From assembly GCA_905202485.1 (NCBI GenBank), contig CAJKRY010000010.1, positions 8,438 through 72,437 on the forward strand: a stretch of DNA of 64,000 bases, in the 5' to 3' direction. The DNA is from an uncultured Methanomassiliicoccus sp. GTDB taxonomy: Archaea > Thermoplasmatota > Thermoplasmata > Methanomassiliicoccales > Methanomassiliicoccaceae. A program made the position numbers and the translations under genes. Under the pieces are notes generated by a model. That model was not told the origin of the DNA, ran no database searches, and saw only the letters and a program-made list of their open reading frames with translations. Of the stretch, positions 1-9,054 are shown in pieces; position 1 is the first letter of the stretch, and each line of letters begins with the position of its first letter.

Positions 1-752
1 CTGAGTTATATGAAGGAAAAGGATCAATAAGATGCCAGCACGGCCTGATTCCTATTCCCGCCCCTGCAGTGTCAAGAATTGCAGCAAAATACAAACTGAA
101 GCTGCATATCACCGAGGTAGAAGGAGAACATGTAACGCCAACCGGAGCAGCCATCGCCGCAGCCGTGAAGACTTCAGACAAACTGCCGCAGAAGTTCTCC
201 ATTAAAAAAACAGGAATGGGCGGCGGCAAAAGAATCACAGAAATGTCAGGTATTCTCAGGGCTATGATCATTGAGACTAAAGATGAATCAGACAGAATGT
301 GTAAACTGGAATGTAAGATAGACAACTGCGCCGGAGAGATCGGCAACATCATGGAAAATCTCTTTGAGGCAGGAGCCGTGGATGTCTACCACACACTGAT
401 TTACATGAGAAGGAACCGCCCGGCATATCTTCTCAATGTGATATGCAGCGAAGATGATACTCCCAAGATGGAAAAGATCATGTTCTCAGAAACAACGGCT
501 ATCGAAATCAGGCGCACCAGCATAGAGAGCATTGATATGAAATGCAAAGGGATGGAGCTAAATACTCCTCTCGGTAGCGTCTGCATAAAGATCTGTGAAT
601 ATGACGATTGCAGAAAAGTATGCCCAGAACATGAGAGCGTGATGGCTGTATGCGAAAGAAGTGGAATCGCATACTCAGAGGCGTACAGAAAAATTAAGGA
701 ATATGCAGAAAGATCTTTTCCGATATCAGCAAATAGCTTGAATATTTCATAA
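1..752 (+). CDS. larC: LarC-type nickel insertion protein (C-terminal part, 5' end outside window)
   Basis: LarC inserts nickel into the pyridinium bis-thiocarboxylate mononucleotide (nickel-pincer) cofactor used by lactate racemase and related enzymes. The frame is open from nucleotide 3, so the gene begins before the window; the GTG at 69 is internal. The visible stretch reads GSIRCQHGLIPIPAPAV, the conserved DUF111/LarC segment, then a MGGGKR-type glycine-rich motif and the C-terminal CTP-binding half with a Cys-rich tail (KICEYDDCRKVCPEHE). About 249 codons are visible, against roughly 400 for the family. There is no internal frameshift of the kind that splits larC in Lactobacillus. LarB and LarE are not in the window, and the client enzyme is unknown. 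Confidence 0.85.
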   Translation, partial: ELYEGKGSIRCQHGLIPIPAPAVSRIAAKYKLKLHITEVEGEHVTPTGAAIAAAVKTSDKLPQKFSIKKTGMGGGKRITEMSGILRAMIIETKDESDRMCKLECKIDNCAGEIGNIMENLFEAGAVDVYHTLIYMRRNRPAYLLNVICSEDDTPKMEKIMFSETTAIEIRRTSIESIDMKCKGMELNTPLGSVCIKICEYDDCRKVCPEHESVMAVCERSGIAYSEAYRKIKEYAERSFPISANSLNIS

Positions 753-781
753 GCCTTAGAGAGAACAGAACGGGTGAAGCG

Positions 782-1171
782 ATGAAAATCACCGAAGTCA
801 GCAAAAAGTACGGTGTCTCACAGGATACACTGCGTTATTATGAACGGGTAGGAGTAATTCCACCCGTCAACCGCGCAAAGGGCGGATCCCGTGATTATAC
901 TGAAGAAGACTGCAGGTGGGTGGAGCAGGCCACGTGTATGAGAAATGCCGGACTTCCTGTAGAAGTCATTATTGAGTACATTAAACTGTACAAAGAAGGC
1001 GATGAGACCATCCCGGCAAGACTGAACCTTCTAGTGGAACAGCGCGATAAGCTGCTGGAACAGAAAGCAGCAATTGATGAAATGCTGGAACGCCTCAATT
1101 TTAAGATCAGCAGATATGAGAGAGCGGTGAAAACAGGCGTACTGTCCTGGGAACCAGACGAGAAAGATTAA
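782..1171 (+). CDS. MerR family transcriptional regulator
   Basis: This is a 129-residue DNA-binding regulator. Residues 1-40 form the MerR winged HTH with the hallmark DTLRYYERVGVIPP, followed by the second helix pair (MRNAGLPVEVIIEYIKLY) and a dimerisation coiled coil at about 80-118. No cysteine pair of a metal-sensing loop follows the coil, so it is more like the TipAL-N/AdhR class than MerR or CueR. A purine-rich ribosome site (GGGTGAAG) precedes the ATG. It lies 29 bases after larC on the same strand and may be cotranscribed. Its effector is not visible from the sequence. Confidence 0.85.
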   Translation: MKITEVSKKYGVSQDTLRYYERVGVIPPVNRAKGGSRDYTEEDCRWVEQATCMRNAGLPVEVIIEYIKLYKEGDETIPARLNLLVEQRDKLLEQKAAIDEMLERLNFKISRYERAVKTGVLSWEPDEKD

Positions 1172-1279
1172 GTCTGCTGCAGCAAAGTACAATTTTATTT
1201 TGAGATCAATTACAACAGTACAGATGCGGATTATCTAAAAAATAAGCCGGTATAGTCTGCATACCAGGCATGTATTTTC

Positions 1280-2041
1280 TCATTCCTGCATCTGCGGGTT
1301 TGTAGTACAGATAATAAGTTTACTTTTTCGTCCATTAATTTCAATCACATTATCTGACTCAGCAACGCTGAAATCTGCAGCTGCCTTGCCGTCCATTTCA
1401 TAGGATACACTTGTTTCATGACCTTTCACCAGAGCAGTAAAGGGTAAACCATTCGGCACCATGATCCTGGAAACTGCAGACAGCTGATTGATTTCTATTG
1501 AGCCGCTCAAAGTATGACAGTTGATGTTCATATTTTGATTGCAGTTAATTTCTACACTGCCGACTACATTTTCCAGGCGGATATTCTGTGTTTTTACATC
1601 AAGTTCAATCTTGTCGCATTCCAGCATAGACAACTCAATATTCTCAGCATTAGTCGCTAGTTCAATTCCATAAATGTATTTTTTTGGCAACATAACAAAT
1701 ATGAATAGTGAGTTTTCAATCACCGCTGCATCGAGGTCGTTTTGCAGCTTGAGTGTCAGATCAAAACGGCTTCTCACGTCTTTGATTATTAATTTAAAAT
1801 CATCCTGCAGAGTTGTCAGAGTGTCTGAAGCAAGCCTGACATAGACTTTTTCACCATCGTAACTGGATAAGACAATCTTTTTAGCTCCTGAGCTCAACTG
1901 CAGGTCATATTGTTTAGAACGGTTGATGTCATATTCTGCAACAACTTCAAAAAGAGAGTTAACTTCGCGTGATTGTATATTCTCTTTCAGCAGGCCTTTT
2001 TCTTCACAGATTGGTTTTTCTTCAAAAGTCATGAGTGTCAC
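1280..2041 (-). CDS. DUF4097-like beta-strand repeat protein, function unknown
   Basis: A 253-residue protein with no signal peptide or membrane segment. The middle (about 120-200) is a ladder of short alternating strands (NIELSMLECDKIELDVK..., then IRLENVVGSVEINCN...), the pattern of DUF4097-type putative adhesin/beta-helix domains. Those usually sit C-terminal to a membrane anchor, but here a charged N-terminus replaces the anchor, so a cytoplasmic location is likely. It is convergent with the merR-like gene. Function cannot be assigned. Confidence 0.6.
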   Translation of the reverse strand: MTLMTFEEKPICEEKGLLKENIQSREVNSLFEVVAEYDINRSKQYDLQLSSGAKKIVLSSYDGEKVYVRLASDTLTTLQDDFKLIIKDVRSRFDLTLKLQNDLDAAVIENSLFIFVMLPKKYIYGIELATNAENIELSMLECDKIELDVKTQNIRLENVVGSVEINCNQNMNINCHTLSGSIEINQLSAVSRIMVPNGLPFTALVKGHETSVSYEMDGKAAADFSVAESDNVIEINGRKSKLIICTTNPQMQE

Positions 2042-2197
2042 TTATATCCTTGAGCATCTTGTAAACTCTGTAGCAGTATTGCTGTGATCTACGGATAAAG
2101 ACTGTGCCGCAACAATATGCATCCCACAGCTAAATCCAGATTGTGATGTCCAAGTGACATGGTATTTAAAAAAATCTCAATAAACAAAGAATTATTA

Positions 2198-2425
2198 TTA
2201 AATTAAAGCAAGATTCATGAATGACAGCATTATGAATGAAAAAGACAGCACCCACAAGGACATTGCGATTTGTCTGATCGCTTTACTGTCAGCTTCGGAA
2301 GCTACATAATATAGTATATATCCGCAGATCAGCAGCAGTGCCTGTATGCACAATGCAGAATACAGCCCGGCAACCTGCAGCAGAGTCATAGGAATATTTT
2401 GTCTGGATATGGTCCTAAAACTCAT
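2198..2425 (-). CDS. Small two-helix membrane protein
   Basis: A 75-residue ORF with two hydrophobic segments (about 14-41 and 52-74) separated by a short polar loop rich in Asp/Ser/Lys. No family was recognised. It follows the DUF4097-like gene's promoter side and is divergent from the NCS2 permease. Hydrophobic profile and lack of any competing gene argue that it is real, but size and weak ribosome site keep confidence moderate. Confidence 0.5.
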   Translation of the reverse strand: MSFRTISRQNIPMTLLQVAGLYSALCIQALLLICGYILYYVASEADSKAIRQIAMSLWVLSFSFIMLSFMNLALI

Positions 2426-2599
2426 TCCGCTGATTAAGCAGAATGTTTGCGATTATTCGAAATATGATAAAATTGTAGAATCTTAGAATATATTTTTCGG
2501 AAGTAACCATTATATTTAATGAAAGATATTTAGGGTAAACTGAGTCTGTATTTACAGCTCAGCGTAGCAATTATTCAGTATTTGGGAGTGTGAGGATCG

Positions 2600-3922
2600 T
2601 TGCTATTGGAGCGGATGTTTAAACTGAAGGAAAACAACACAAACGTTCGTACGGAAATCATAGCAGGATTCACCACATTCTTTGCCATGTCCTACATTAT
2701 ATTTGTCAACCCGGACATGTTGAAGATTACAGGGATGGATTACACTTCGGTGATGATCGCAACCTGTGTTGCTTCAGCCATAGGATGTTTTCTAACTGCA
2801 TTCATTGCCAATATTCCTTTTGCCCAGGCACCGGGAATGGGCCTGAATGCATTTTTTACGTTCACACTTTGCCAAGGTATGGGATACAGCTGGAATCAAG
2901 CGCTGGCAATAGTGTTTATCTCTGGTGTAATATTTTTGATTATTACACTGACACCTCTTCGCGGCAAGATAATCGAATCAATACCGCGATCTCTTAAAAA
3001 CGCCATATCTGCCGGAATAGGCCTTTTCATAGCTTTCATAGGGGTGCTTAACTCCGGTCTCGTTGTAGTCATAGAAGACAGCCATGTCACTGACCTGGGA
3101 AACCTGGCTAGTCCGGAAGTCCTGCTGGTCATAGTCGGAATTATAATCACAGCGGTCTTGATGTCCTGGAAAATTAAAGGATCGATTCTGATCGGTATAA
3201 TCGCCACCACCATCATCGGCGTTCTGTTCGGCGTTACTGACATTCCTTCGTCGTTTACCTACAGCGACTTCAGCATGATGCCTACCTTCTTACAGCTTGA
3301 CTTTAACCTGTTTACAGCCGGCGTCTTGCCTCTGCTGACAGCGATAATCACGCTTACTATCGTCGACATGTTTGACAGCGTCGGAACGCTGGTAGGCACA
3401 GCCAACGCCTCAGGAATGGCAGATAAGGACGGAAACTTCAAAAAAGGAGACAAAGCACTGGTTGCTGATGCAATAGCCACCTGTACCGGAGCACTGGTAG
3501 GCACTTCCACAGTTTCTACCTATGTGGAGTCATCAACTGGAATAAGGGAAGGAGGACGCACAGGTCTCACTGCAGTTGTAGTAGGAATTCTCTTCCTGGC
3601 GGCAATTCTCTTAGGTCCGCTAGCACTGATGATTCCCAGCGCGGCAACGGCCCCTGCCCTGATTATCGTGGGCGTTGCAATGATGAGTGCAATAAAAGAC
3701 ATAGACTGGCATGACTTTGAGATCGCGCTTCCGTGTTTCTTGACTCTGGCTATCATGCCTTTCGCATATTCCATCTCCGACGGTATCGGATTCGGATTCA
3801 TTTCTTATACTATCATAAAATTATGCCGCGGAAAAGCAAAGGAAGTTCCGCTTCTGATTTACATAATCTCAATAGTGTTCGTGATCATGTATGCTGTCTC
3901 AGCATACAGTTCAATAAGCTGA
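2600..3922 (+). CDS. NCS2 family purine (adenine/guanine/hypoxanthine) permease
   Basis: A 440-residue AzgA/PbuG-type nucleobase transporter of the cell membrane. The N-terminal TEIIAGFTTFFAMSYIIFVNP, the QAPGMGLNAFF motif (about 72-85) and the C-terminal VDMFDSVGTLVG and GTSTVSTYVESSTGIREGGRTG motifs (about 250-330) are diagnostic for the hypoxanthine/guanine/adenine subfamily; about 12-14 helices are seen. The start is TTG at 2600 behind GAGG, or ATG at 2615. A TATA-like element near 2510-2519 suggests its own transcript. No purine riboswitch was recognised in the leader. Confidence 0.92.
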   Translation: MLLERMFKLKENNTNVRTEIIAGFTTFFAMSYIIFVNPDMLKITGMDYTSVMIATCVASAIGCFLTAFIANIPFAQAPGMGLNAFFTFTLCQGMGYSWNQALAIVFISGVIFLIITLTPLRGKIIESIPRSLKNAISAGIGLFIAFIGVLNSGLVVVIEDSHVTDLGNLASPEVLLVIVGIIITAVLMSWKIKGSILIGIIATTIIGVLFGVTDIPSSFTYSDFSMMPTFLQLDFNLFTAGVLPLLTAIITLTIVDMFDSVGTLVGTANASGMADKDGNFKKGDKALVADAIATCTGALVGTSTVSTYVESSTGIREGGRTGLTAVVVGILFLAAILLGPLALMIPSAATAPALIIVGVAMMSAIKDIDWHDFEIALPCFLTLAIMPFAYSISDGIGFGFISYTIIKLCRGKAKEVPLLIYIISIVFVIMYAVSAYSSIS

Positions 3923-4010
3923 TGAGAGCAGACCAGTTCAATCCATCCATAAGCAGCGCTTCTGAAAAAAGGAGTGTTGCAGTAATATTTTAATAGGGAA
4001 AGCAGGCTTG

Positions 4011-4034
4011 GACAGCCTACTGATTTAGGCTGTC
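4011..4034. terminator. Perfect 9-bp hairpin between permease and DMT genes
   Basis: The arms GACAGCCTA and TAGGCTGTC pair perfectly around a six-base loop (CTGATT). It stands 90 bases after the NCS2 permease stop and 35 bases before the next gene. There is no long T-run, so it may be a transcript-end stabiliser, a terminator or a leader structure of the following gene. Confidence 0.5.
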
Positions 4035-4068
4035 TATAGTCAGCTATAAGAAAAGAGATGGATGCGCA

Positions 4069-4992
4069 ATGGCAATACAAGATGGATCAAAAGGACACAT
4101 TGCAGCATTTATCACCGTCATCATCTGGGGAATTACTTACGTTTCCACTAAGAGTTTGCTTGAGTATTTCACCCCGATTGAGATTCTTTTTATTCGTTTT
4201 GTAATCGGCTATGCTGCATTATGGCTGATCTGCCCGCACATCATGCATGTCAACAGCAAAAAGCATCACTGGTACTTTGCAGCTGCCGGTCTGTGCGGAG
4301 TAACGCTGTACTATCTGTTTGAAAATATTGCCTTGACATACACGCTGGCATCAAACGTAGGAATCATCCTTTCAGTAGCTCCGTTCTTCACTGCCATCTT
4401 CGGCTATCTGTTCCTTAAGGACGAGCGCCCGGGTGCGATTTTCTTTGTAGGATTTGTAATCGCCATGATCGGCATATTAATGATCGGATACAACAGCGAA
4501 GCGAACCTCAAGCTGAATCCCTTGGGAGACATTCTGGCGATCATTGCTTCGGTCATCTGGGCTGCTTATTCTACACTGAGTAAAAAAATCGGCAGCTTCG
4601 GCTATGATACTGTACAGGCGACAAAGATCATTTTCACTTACGGCTTAGTGTTCATGCTGCCTGCCGTATGCATGATGGATTTCCATCCGGAAATGTCGGC
4701 ATTCCTGAATGCAGGAAACATGGTCAACATTCTGTTCCTGGGGCTTGGAGCTTCTGCACTGTGCTTTGTAACCTGGAATTTCGCACTGAAAGTGCTGGGA
4801 TCAGTAAAAACCAGTGTATATATCTATCTGGTTCCAGTGATCACAACTGTCTCGTCGGCAATTATCCTCGGAGAACAGATAACAGGAATGATTGTCTGCG
4901 GAATCGTGCTTACCTTGGCAGGACTGTTCATGTCTGAAAAGAAAAAGAGCAAGGTTCCGACAGAATCGGACACTGAACAAAATGCATCATAA
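4069..4992 (+). CDS. EamA/DMT superfamily transporter
   Basis: A 307-residue inner-membrane protein with two EamA repeats (about 8-140 and 150-290) and ten hydrophobic helices. Typical features are WGITYVSTK in helix 1, IRFVIGYAALW in helix 2, and the second-repeat VIWAAYSTLSKK. The C-terminus is charged (EKKKSKVPTESD). Members export metabolites or amino acids, but the substrate cannot be told from sequence. It is preceded by a hairpin and probably forms a single-gene transcript. Confidence 0.88.
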   Translation: MAIQDGSKGHIAAFITVIIWGITYVSTKSLLEYFTPIEILFIRFVIGYAALWLICPHIMHVNSKKHHWYFAAAGLCGVTLYYLFENIALTYTLASNVGIILSVAPFFTAIFGYLFLKDERPGAIFFVGFVIAMIGILMIGYNSEANLKLNPLGDILAIIASVIWAAYSTLSKKIGSFGYDTVQATKIIFTYGLVFMLPAVCMMDFHPEMSAFLNAGNMVNILFLGLGASALCFVTWNFALKVLGSVKTSVYIYLVPVITTVSSAIILGEQITGMIVCGIVLTLAGLFMSEKKKSKVPTESDTEQNAS

Positions 4993-5028
4993 AATGAAGA
5001 TGGCTGCAGAACAGCCATCAAAAGAAGT

Positions 5029-5688
5029 TTACTTTTTAGCCAGAATGCCCTTGAAGAACGGTGAGTTCAGGGGATCCATGGGGTTGTTGGCAGTCATGCG
5101 GTCTTTGACCATCAGCGTGGTTGTGTATGCCTTGGAAAACTTATTGAAAAGCATATCGTGGCCCACGCACAGACCCACTACAATATTGAGGTCGGTCTCA
5201 GCTTCATTGAGAAGCTCAGCCTGATAAACCGGGTTGCAGACTGTCTCCAGCGGACTTGACAGACAGTTCTTGTCTGGAATACCGATATCGCCCTTTTTGA
5301 TTGAGAAGGCGCGGCAGATCACCGAATGGACTTCAAACTCATTGGCTTCCAGCACTCTTATCAACTTGATTGCCTCTTCGCGGGTGGCAAGGCAGAAAGC
5401 TACACCCAGTTTTTTCCAGCCCATGGAACGGGCAAAAGCCATGATCTCTGAAATTCTCGGCCTGATGGGTGTGGGAACGCCGTCAATCATCTTGATAGTA
5501 CCGCGCTCAGTCTCTGCGCCGGCCTGCATGATCTTATTCACGTCTTCGTCCATATAGCGCTTCTTAATCTCTTCAAGAGTATGCTCTGAAATGTTAGTAG
5601 GGCATCGTGGGAATTTTCCTGGAGATCCGAGCTTGCAGCCTACGTCTCCGCACTGGTCGCATTTGGGAAAAATAGTCTTGTCTACCAT
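5029..5688 (-). CDS. DUF1847 protein (cysteine-rich, putative metal binding)
   Basis: A 219-residue protein of the DUF1847 family found in anaerobes and methanogens. The N-terminus carries a likely metal-binding cluster (CDQCGDVGCKLGSPGKFPRC, residues 9-29). The rest is a compact alpha/beta domain with further conserved cysteines in FCLATREEA, CRAFSIKKGDIG, CNPVYQAE and GLCVGHD. The function of the family is unknown; a redox or Fe-S role is inferred from the cysteines only. It is convergent with the DMT gene. Confidence 0.8.
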   Translation of the reverse strand: MVDKTIFPKCDQCGDVGCKLGSPGKFPRCPTNISEHTLEEIKKRYMDEDVNKIMQAGAETERGTIKMIDGVPTPIRPRISEIMAFARSMGWKKLGVAFCLATREEAIKLIRVLEANEFEVHSVICRAFSIKKGDIGIPDKNCLSSPLETVCNPVYQAELLNEAETDLNIVVGLCVGHDMLFNKFSKAYTTTLMVKDRMTANNPMDPLNSPFFKGILAKK

Positions 5689-5782
5689 AATTGTGAATGC
5701 ACAAGTAACAAGATAAATACTCTCCCTAACGATCTAGATTTATATATTAATCGAAAGGGAATAGAACAGTCTGATCCAGCAG

Positions 5783-6997
5783 TTACTGCCGCAGGCCTAA
5801 AAGCCAATCTAAAACGTTGATCTGCTTTATGCCGTTGTGGGATGTGAGCGGCGTGTAATCTAAAGTCAGCAGATACTTCGGGTTGTGGTCTCGTATTTGT
5901 TCCAGAGGCGCTAATTCCCTCTGCAGAGTCTTTCCATCAGCATCAATTACGGTGTATGCAACCTGATAATACTCTTCGCCTTCTTCTCCAATTGCAATAA
6001 AGTCGACTTCTGCAGATCCTACCTTGCCGACATACACTTCATAACCGCGGCTTAGAAGTTCGAGATAAACGATATTTTCTAAGATGTGTCCATCATCAGC
6101 CCGTTTGCTTCCCAGCAAATAGTATCGCAGTCCAGTGTCTGAAAGATAGTACTTTGCAAGAGTGGCGAGATGCTGTCTTCCCTTCACATCATACCTTTCC
6201 ACTTTATACAGCACAAAGCTGTTGACAAGTGCCGATAGATATGATTCTACAGTAGGAACAGAGATCTTACGCCCGTTTGCACTCAGGGTATTAGCTATCT
6301 TTGCTGCAGAACAGATGTTTCCCACATTGTCAAACATGAAGCGTATCACGCTGTCTAACATATTAACGTCTGAAAAATTATGGCGGGCCATTATGTCCTT
6401 GAGAACTATTGAATTATACAGGCCATCCAGATAAGTACGGATGGATTTTTTATCATTCAGCTGCAGAATATACGGGAACGAACCATTCTGCACATATCTC
6501 TGATACTTCATCATCAGATCTGCATCATTTCCTAATGCGGTTATGTATTCTCTAAAAGACAAGGGAAGCATTTTTATTTCCACATAACGCCCGGAAAGAA
6601 GAGTTGTGAGTTCCCCGGATAAGATGTAAGCGTTTGATCCGGTAATGTATACATCACAGTTGTTTTTGATGAACAGACCGTCCACTGCTTTTTGAAAGTC
6701 TGGAACTACCTGAACTTCATCGATGAATATGTAATTCATAACATCTAAATGCAGCCGGCTTTTTATCAGATCGTATAACTGCAAATAGTCTTTGATATCG
6801 TGATAGTCTGGATCTTCCAGATTTATACGAATGATCTGCTCTTCAGAGACTCCGCTGTCCCGGAGATAATTGCAGTAAATATCAAAGAGCGTTGATTTTC
6901 CACAACGGCGGATTCCAGTTACAACTTTTATTAACTGCTTATCTCGAAAGCTGATGAGCTTGTTTAAGTAATCGGGCCTATCGATCATCTTCTGCAT
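5783..6997 (-). CDS. AAA ATPase with C-terminal DUF4143
   Basis: A 404-residue archaeal/bacterial ATPase of the AAA_14-DUF4143 type. The P-loop GIRRCGKST is at about 28-36, Walker B is YIFIDEVQ at about 90-97, and a sensor segment (TGSNAYILSGEL) follows. DUF4143 with the ADDGHILENIVYLELLSRGYEVYVGK signature and a PD-(D/E)XK-like EVDFIA motif occupies the C-terminal third. Such genes are common, mobile and of unknown role, sometimes discussed as toxin-antitoxin-like. It stands alone beside the broken DUF3800 gene. Confidence 0.88.
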   Translation of the reverse strand: MQKMIDRPDYLNKLISFRDKQLIKVVTGIRRCGKSTLFDIYCNYLRDSGVSEEQIIRINLEDPDYHDIKDYLQLYDLIKSRLHLDVMNYIFIDEVQVVPDFQKAVDGLFIKNNCDVYITGSNAYILSGELTTLLSGRYVEIKMLPLSFREYITALGNDADLMMKYQRYVQNGSFPYILQLNDKKSIRTYLDGLYNSIVLKDIMARHNFSDVNMLDSVIRFMFDNVGNICSAAKIANTLSANGRKISVPTVESYLSALVNSFVLYKVERYDVKGRQHLATLAKYYLSDTGLRYYLLGSKRADDGHILENIVYLELLSRGYEVYVGKVGSAEVDFIAIGEEGEEYYQVAYTVIDADGKTLQRELAPLEQIRDHNPKYLLTLDYTPLTSHNGIKQINVLDWLLGLRQ

Positions 6998-7258
6998 TCA
7001 TGTGTAAAGATGTAATTACGTTTAATAAACTATCCCTAGATCCATAGTTTATAAAATAAATTTTAAGAAATATCAATATTTACACATTTTGTAAAATACA
7101 ATTTAAGAACTTTTCAAGTTTTTACAGCCAATTGTCGATGTTTAAGAGTTTACATAAATATGGTGAATGTAATCACTAGCTACACATCCGCCGAGAGGTC
7201 GTGCGGTCCTAGTTACGTACGATGATGGATTCAGAGTCAGGATATTATTGGCATTGTT

Positions 7259-7280
7259 AGATCCGCAGAAATGCGGATCT
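7259..7280. terminator. Perfect 9-bp GAAA-loop hairpin in the 7.0-7.3 kb gap
   Basis: AGATCCGCA and TGCGGATCT pair perfectly around a GAAA tetraloop when read on the plus strand. It lies 15 bases past the stop of the broken DUF3800 gene, so it may end that transcript. The remaining gap from 6998 is AT-rich with no ORF that I can support. Confidence 0.5.
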
Positions 7281-7295
7281 GGGGGTGTGATTCTT

Positions 7296-7954
7296 TTAGA
7301 ATTTCATTATGCAGTAAGCATCCCCTTCTTTATATCTGATGTTTTTTAATTTGGTGATATATCTATACTCGGATCGATTATATGCACTCCCGATGACGCC
7401 TACGATAAAATCATGAGTCTGCAGAGATTTGGTATCTTTCGATTTTAGCATTTTGCACTCTACATATTTATCATTTCTAGCAGCGACTGCTTCACAGATT
7501 TTACAACCTTTGTTCGGCTCACTTTCTGTACTTATCGCAGTGTGCTCATCCAAAATAAAGTAGTAATTGGAAGCATTACAATCATTCAAAATAAAATCTA
7601 CGAACTCTGCTAATGCCTGCTGGTATATTTTTTTCTTTTCTTTCCAATGTGGACGAGATTTAGAAATGACCGCCGCATAAATATAAAGTTGACTGCAAGT
7701 ACGTCATCAATTACCAATAGCCTAATACCATGTCTTGTTTTACTAAATTTTATCTCATCCGACTGCGATAAATACGTATTTGTTTTGTATTTGTCTATAA
7801 TTTTAGCGAATTTAGGCTCATCTGTAACACTGGCTGCAAATACCAAGTAAGGATCTGAGTTTGCACTTTTTCCAAGGTCTCCAGATTCATCTATGAATAC
7901 GAAATAATTCTTAGAGGTCCTTCTGCCGTCTGGAGTGCTCTGCTCGGATTCCAT
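7296..7954 (-). pseudogene. DUF3800 protein gene broken by a frameshift
   Basis: Two pieces of one DUF3800 (RNase H-fold-like) gene lie in different frames. The N-terminal piece (7610-7954) has the family signature YFVFIDESGDLG and continues to NFIFMRRS. The C-terminal piece (up to about 7660) continues as KSRPHWKEKKKIYQQALAEF, then DFILNDCNASNYYFILDEH, the second conserved Asp motif. The shift lies near 7655-7668, and the total length of 659 bases is not a multiple of three. DUF3800 genes often sit in mobile or defence contexts. A real mutation and a sequencing error cannot be told apart here. Confidence 0.75.
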
Positions 7955-8075
7955 CCCTTTACAGTATGCTTTCCTTTTTGACGTTATTTCCCCAGGGGTC
8001 GGTGAAAGTACCCCTGTTTTTAAATGAGATTTACTAAAAAAGGCTCATAAAGTGCATTTTCAGTACAGAGATCAC

Positions 8076-8095
8076 GAAAAATAAGAAGAAAAAGG
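8076..8095 (-). terminator. T-rich tail after the por operon
   Basis: On the minus strand the por operon is followed within 20 bases by pyrimidine runs (CCTTTTTCTTC, then TTATTTTTC). Oligo-T tracts of this kind act as archaeal transcription terminators. No hairpin is present. Confidence 0.4.
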
Positions 8096-8112
8096 TTTGG
8101 TTGAAAGATGTT

Positions 8113-9054
8113 TTAGAGCTGGGACAGTCTGACGAGTTCATCCCATTTCTTGTCAACGTTTTCCTGGATTTCATCAGCGATGTTTTCCCATTTTGCACTC
8201 TGGAGGTGTTTGAACCTTCCCTGGGATTTAATCCAGTCGTCGATCGGGAGTTTATCTTTCTTGCCCTCGGCGATGCGTTTGCTTTCACCGGTGAGGTTCC
8301 ACTTGCCATGGTCGTACTCATAGAGAGGCCAGACGCATGTTTCTACAGCGAGTCTTGCGATAGCAATGGTCTGAGAAGAATCGTGTCTCCATCCTCTCGG
8401 GCAGGGAGAGATAACGTTCAGGAATGCAGGGCCTCCGGCTTCGAATCCCTTGCTTGCCTTCTCATGAAGGTCTTTCCAGTTGTGTGGAGAAGCCTGAGCG
8501 GCGTAGGGAAGTTCGTGGGCGGCTACAATCTTGGTGATGTCTTTGGGGAACTCTTTCTTTCCGGGAATCACAGATCCTGCAGGGCTGGTAGTGGTGGAAG
8601 CACCTTTACCGGTGGCACCGCTTCTCTGGATACCGGTGTTCATGTAAGCCTCATTGTTCATGCATACGAAGAGGAACTGGTGTCCGCGTTCGATTGCACC
8701 AGACAAAGCCTGGAATCCGATATCATATGTACCGCCGTCTCCGGCAAAGGCCGCAAATCTCATTTCATCCTGAATCTTGCCTTTTCTCTTGAGGACTCTG
8801 TATGCAGATTCGACACCGGCAATGGTGGCAGCTGCATTCTCAAAGGCGCTGTGTATCCATGGAACATTCCATGCAGAGTAAGGGAATCCTGAAGTTGAAA
8901 CCTCAAAGCATCCCGTTGCGTTGGATACCACTACTGGCAGATCTGTAGCCATAAGGACTTGTCTTACGATTGTCGGTTCTCCGCAGCCTGCGCAGAGCCT
9001 GTGTCCTTCCGTGAGTTTGTCTGGTTTTTCCTGAAGCTCTTCTAAGGTGATCAT
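8113..9054 (-). CDS. porB: Pyruvate:ferredoxin oxidoreductase beta subunit
   Basis: This 313-residue subunit binds thiamine diphosphate and catalyses reversible oxidative decarboxylation of pyruvate to acetyl-CoA with ferredoxin. The N-terminus has the conserved HRLCAGCGEP cluster-ligand motif (about 19-28). The ThDP/Mg2+ motif AGDGGTYDIGFQ (about 104-116) and NNEAYMNTGIQRSGAT (about 132-147) are the classic PorB signatures. It is last in porC-porD-porA-porB and overlaps porA by ATGA, indicating translational coupling. In a methanogen it normally runs in the pyruvate-synthesis direction. Confidence 0.96.
   Translation of the reverse strand: MITLEELQEKPDKLTEGHRLCAGCGEPTIVRQVLMATDLPVVVSNATGCFEVSTSGFPYSAWNVPWIHSAFENAAATIAGVESAYRVLKRKGKIQDEMRFAAFAGDGGTYDIGFQALSGAIERGHQFLFVCMNNEAYMNTGIQRSGATGKGASTTTSPAGSVIPGKKEFPKDITKIVAAHELPYAAQASPHNWKDLHEKASKGFEAGGPAFLNVISPCPRGWRHDSSQTIAIARLAVETCVWPLYEYDHGKWNLTGESKRIAEGKKDKLPIDDWIKSQGRFKHLQSAKWENIADEIQENVDKKWDELVRLSQL

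Noticed and set aside
7140..7260. Possible small RNA between the DUF4143 and DUF3800 genes
   Set aside because: A GATGATGG box C-like string occurs, but there is no D box at a fitting distance; only the hairpin at 7259-7280 is supportable.
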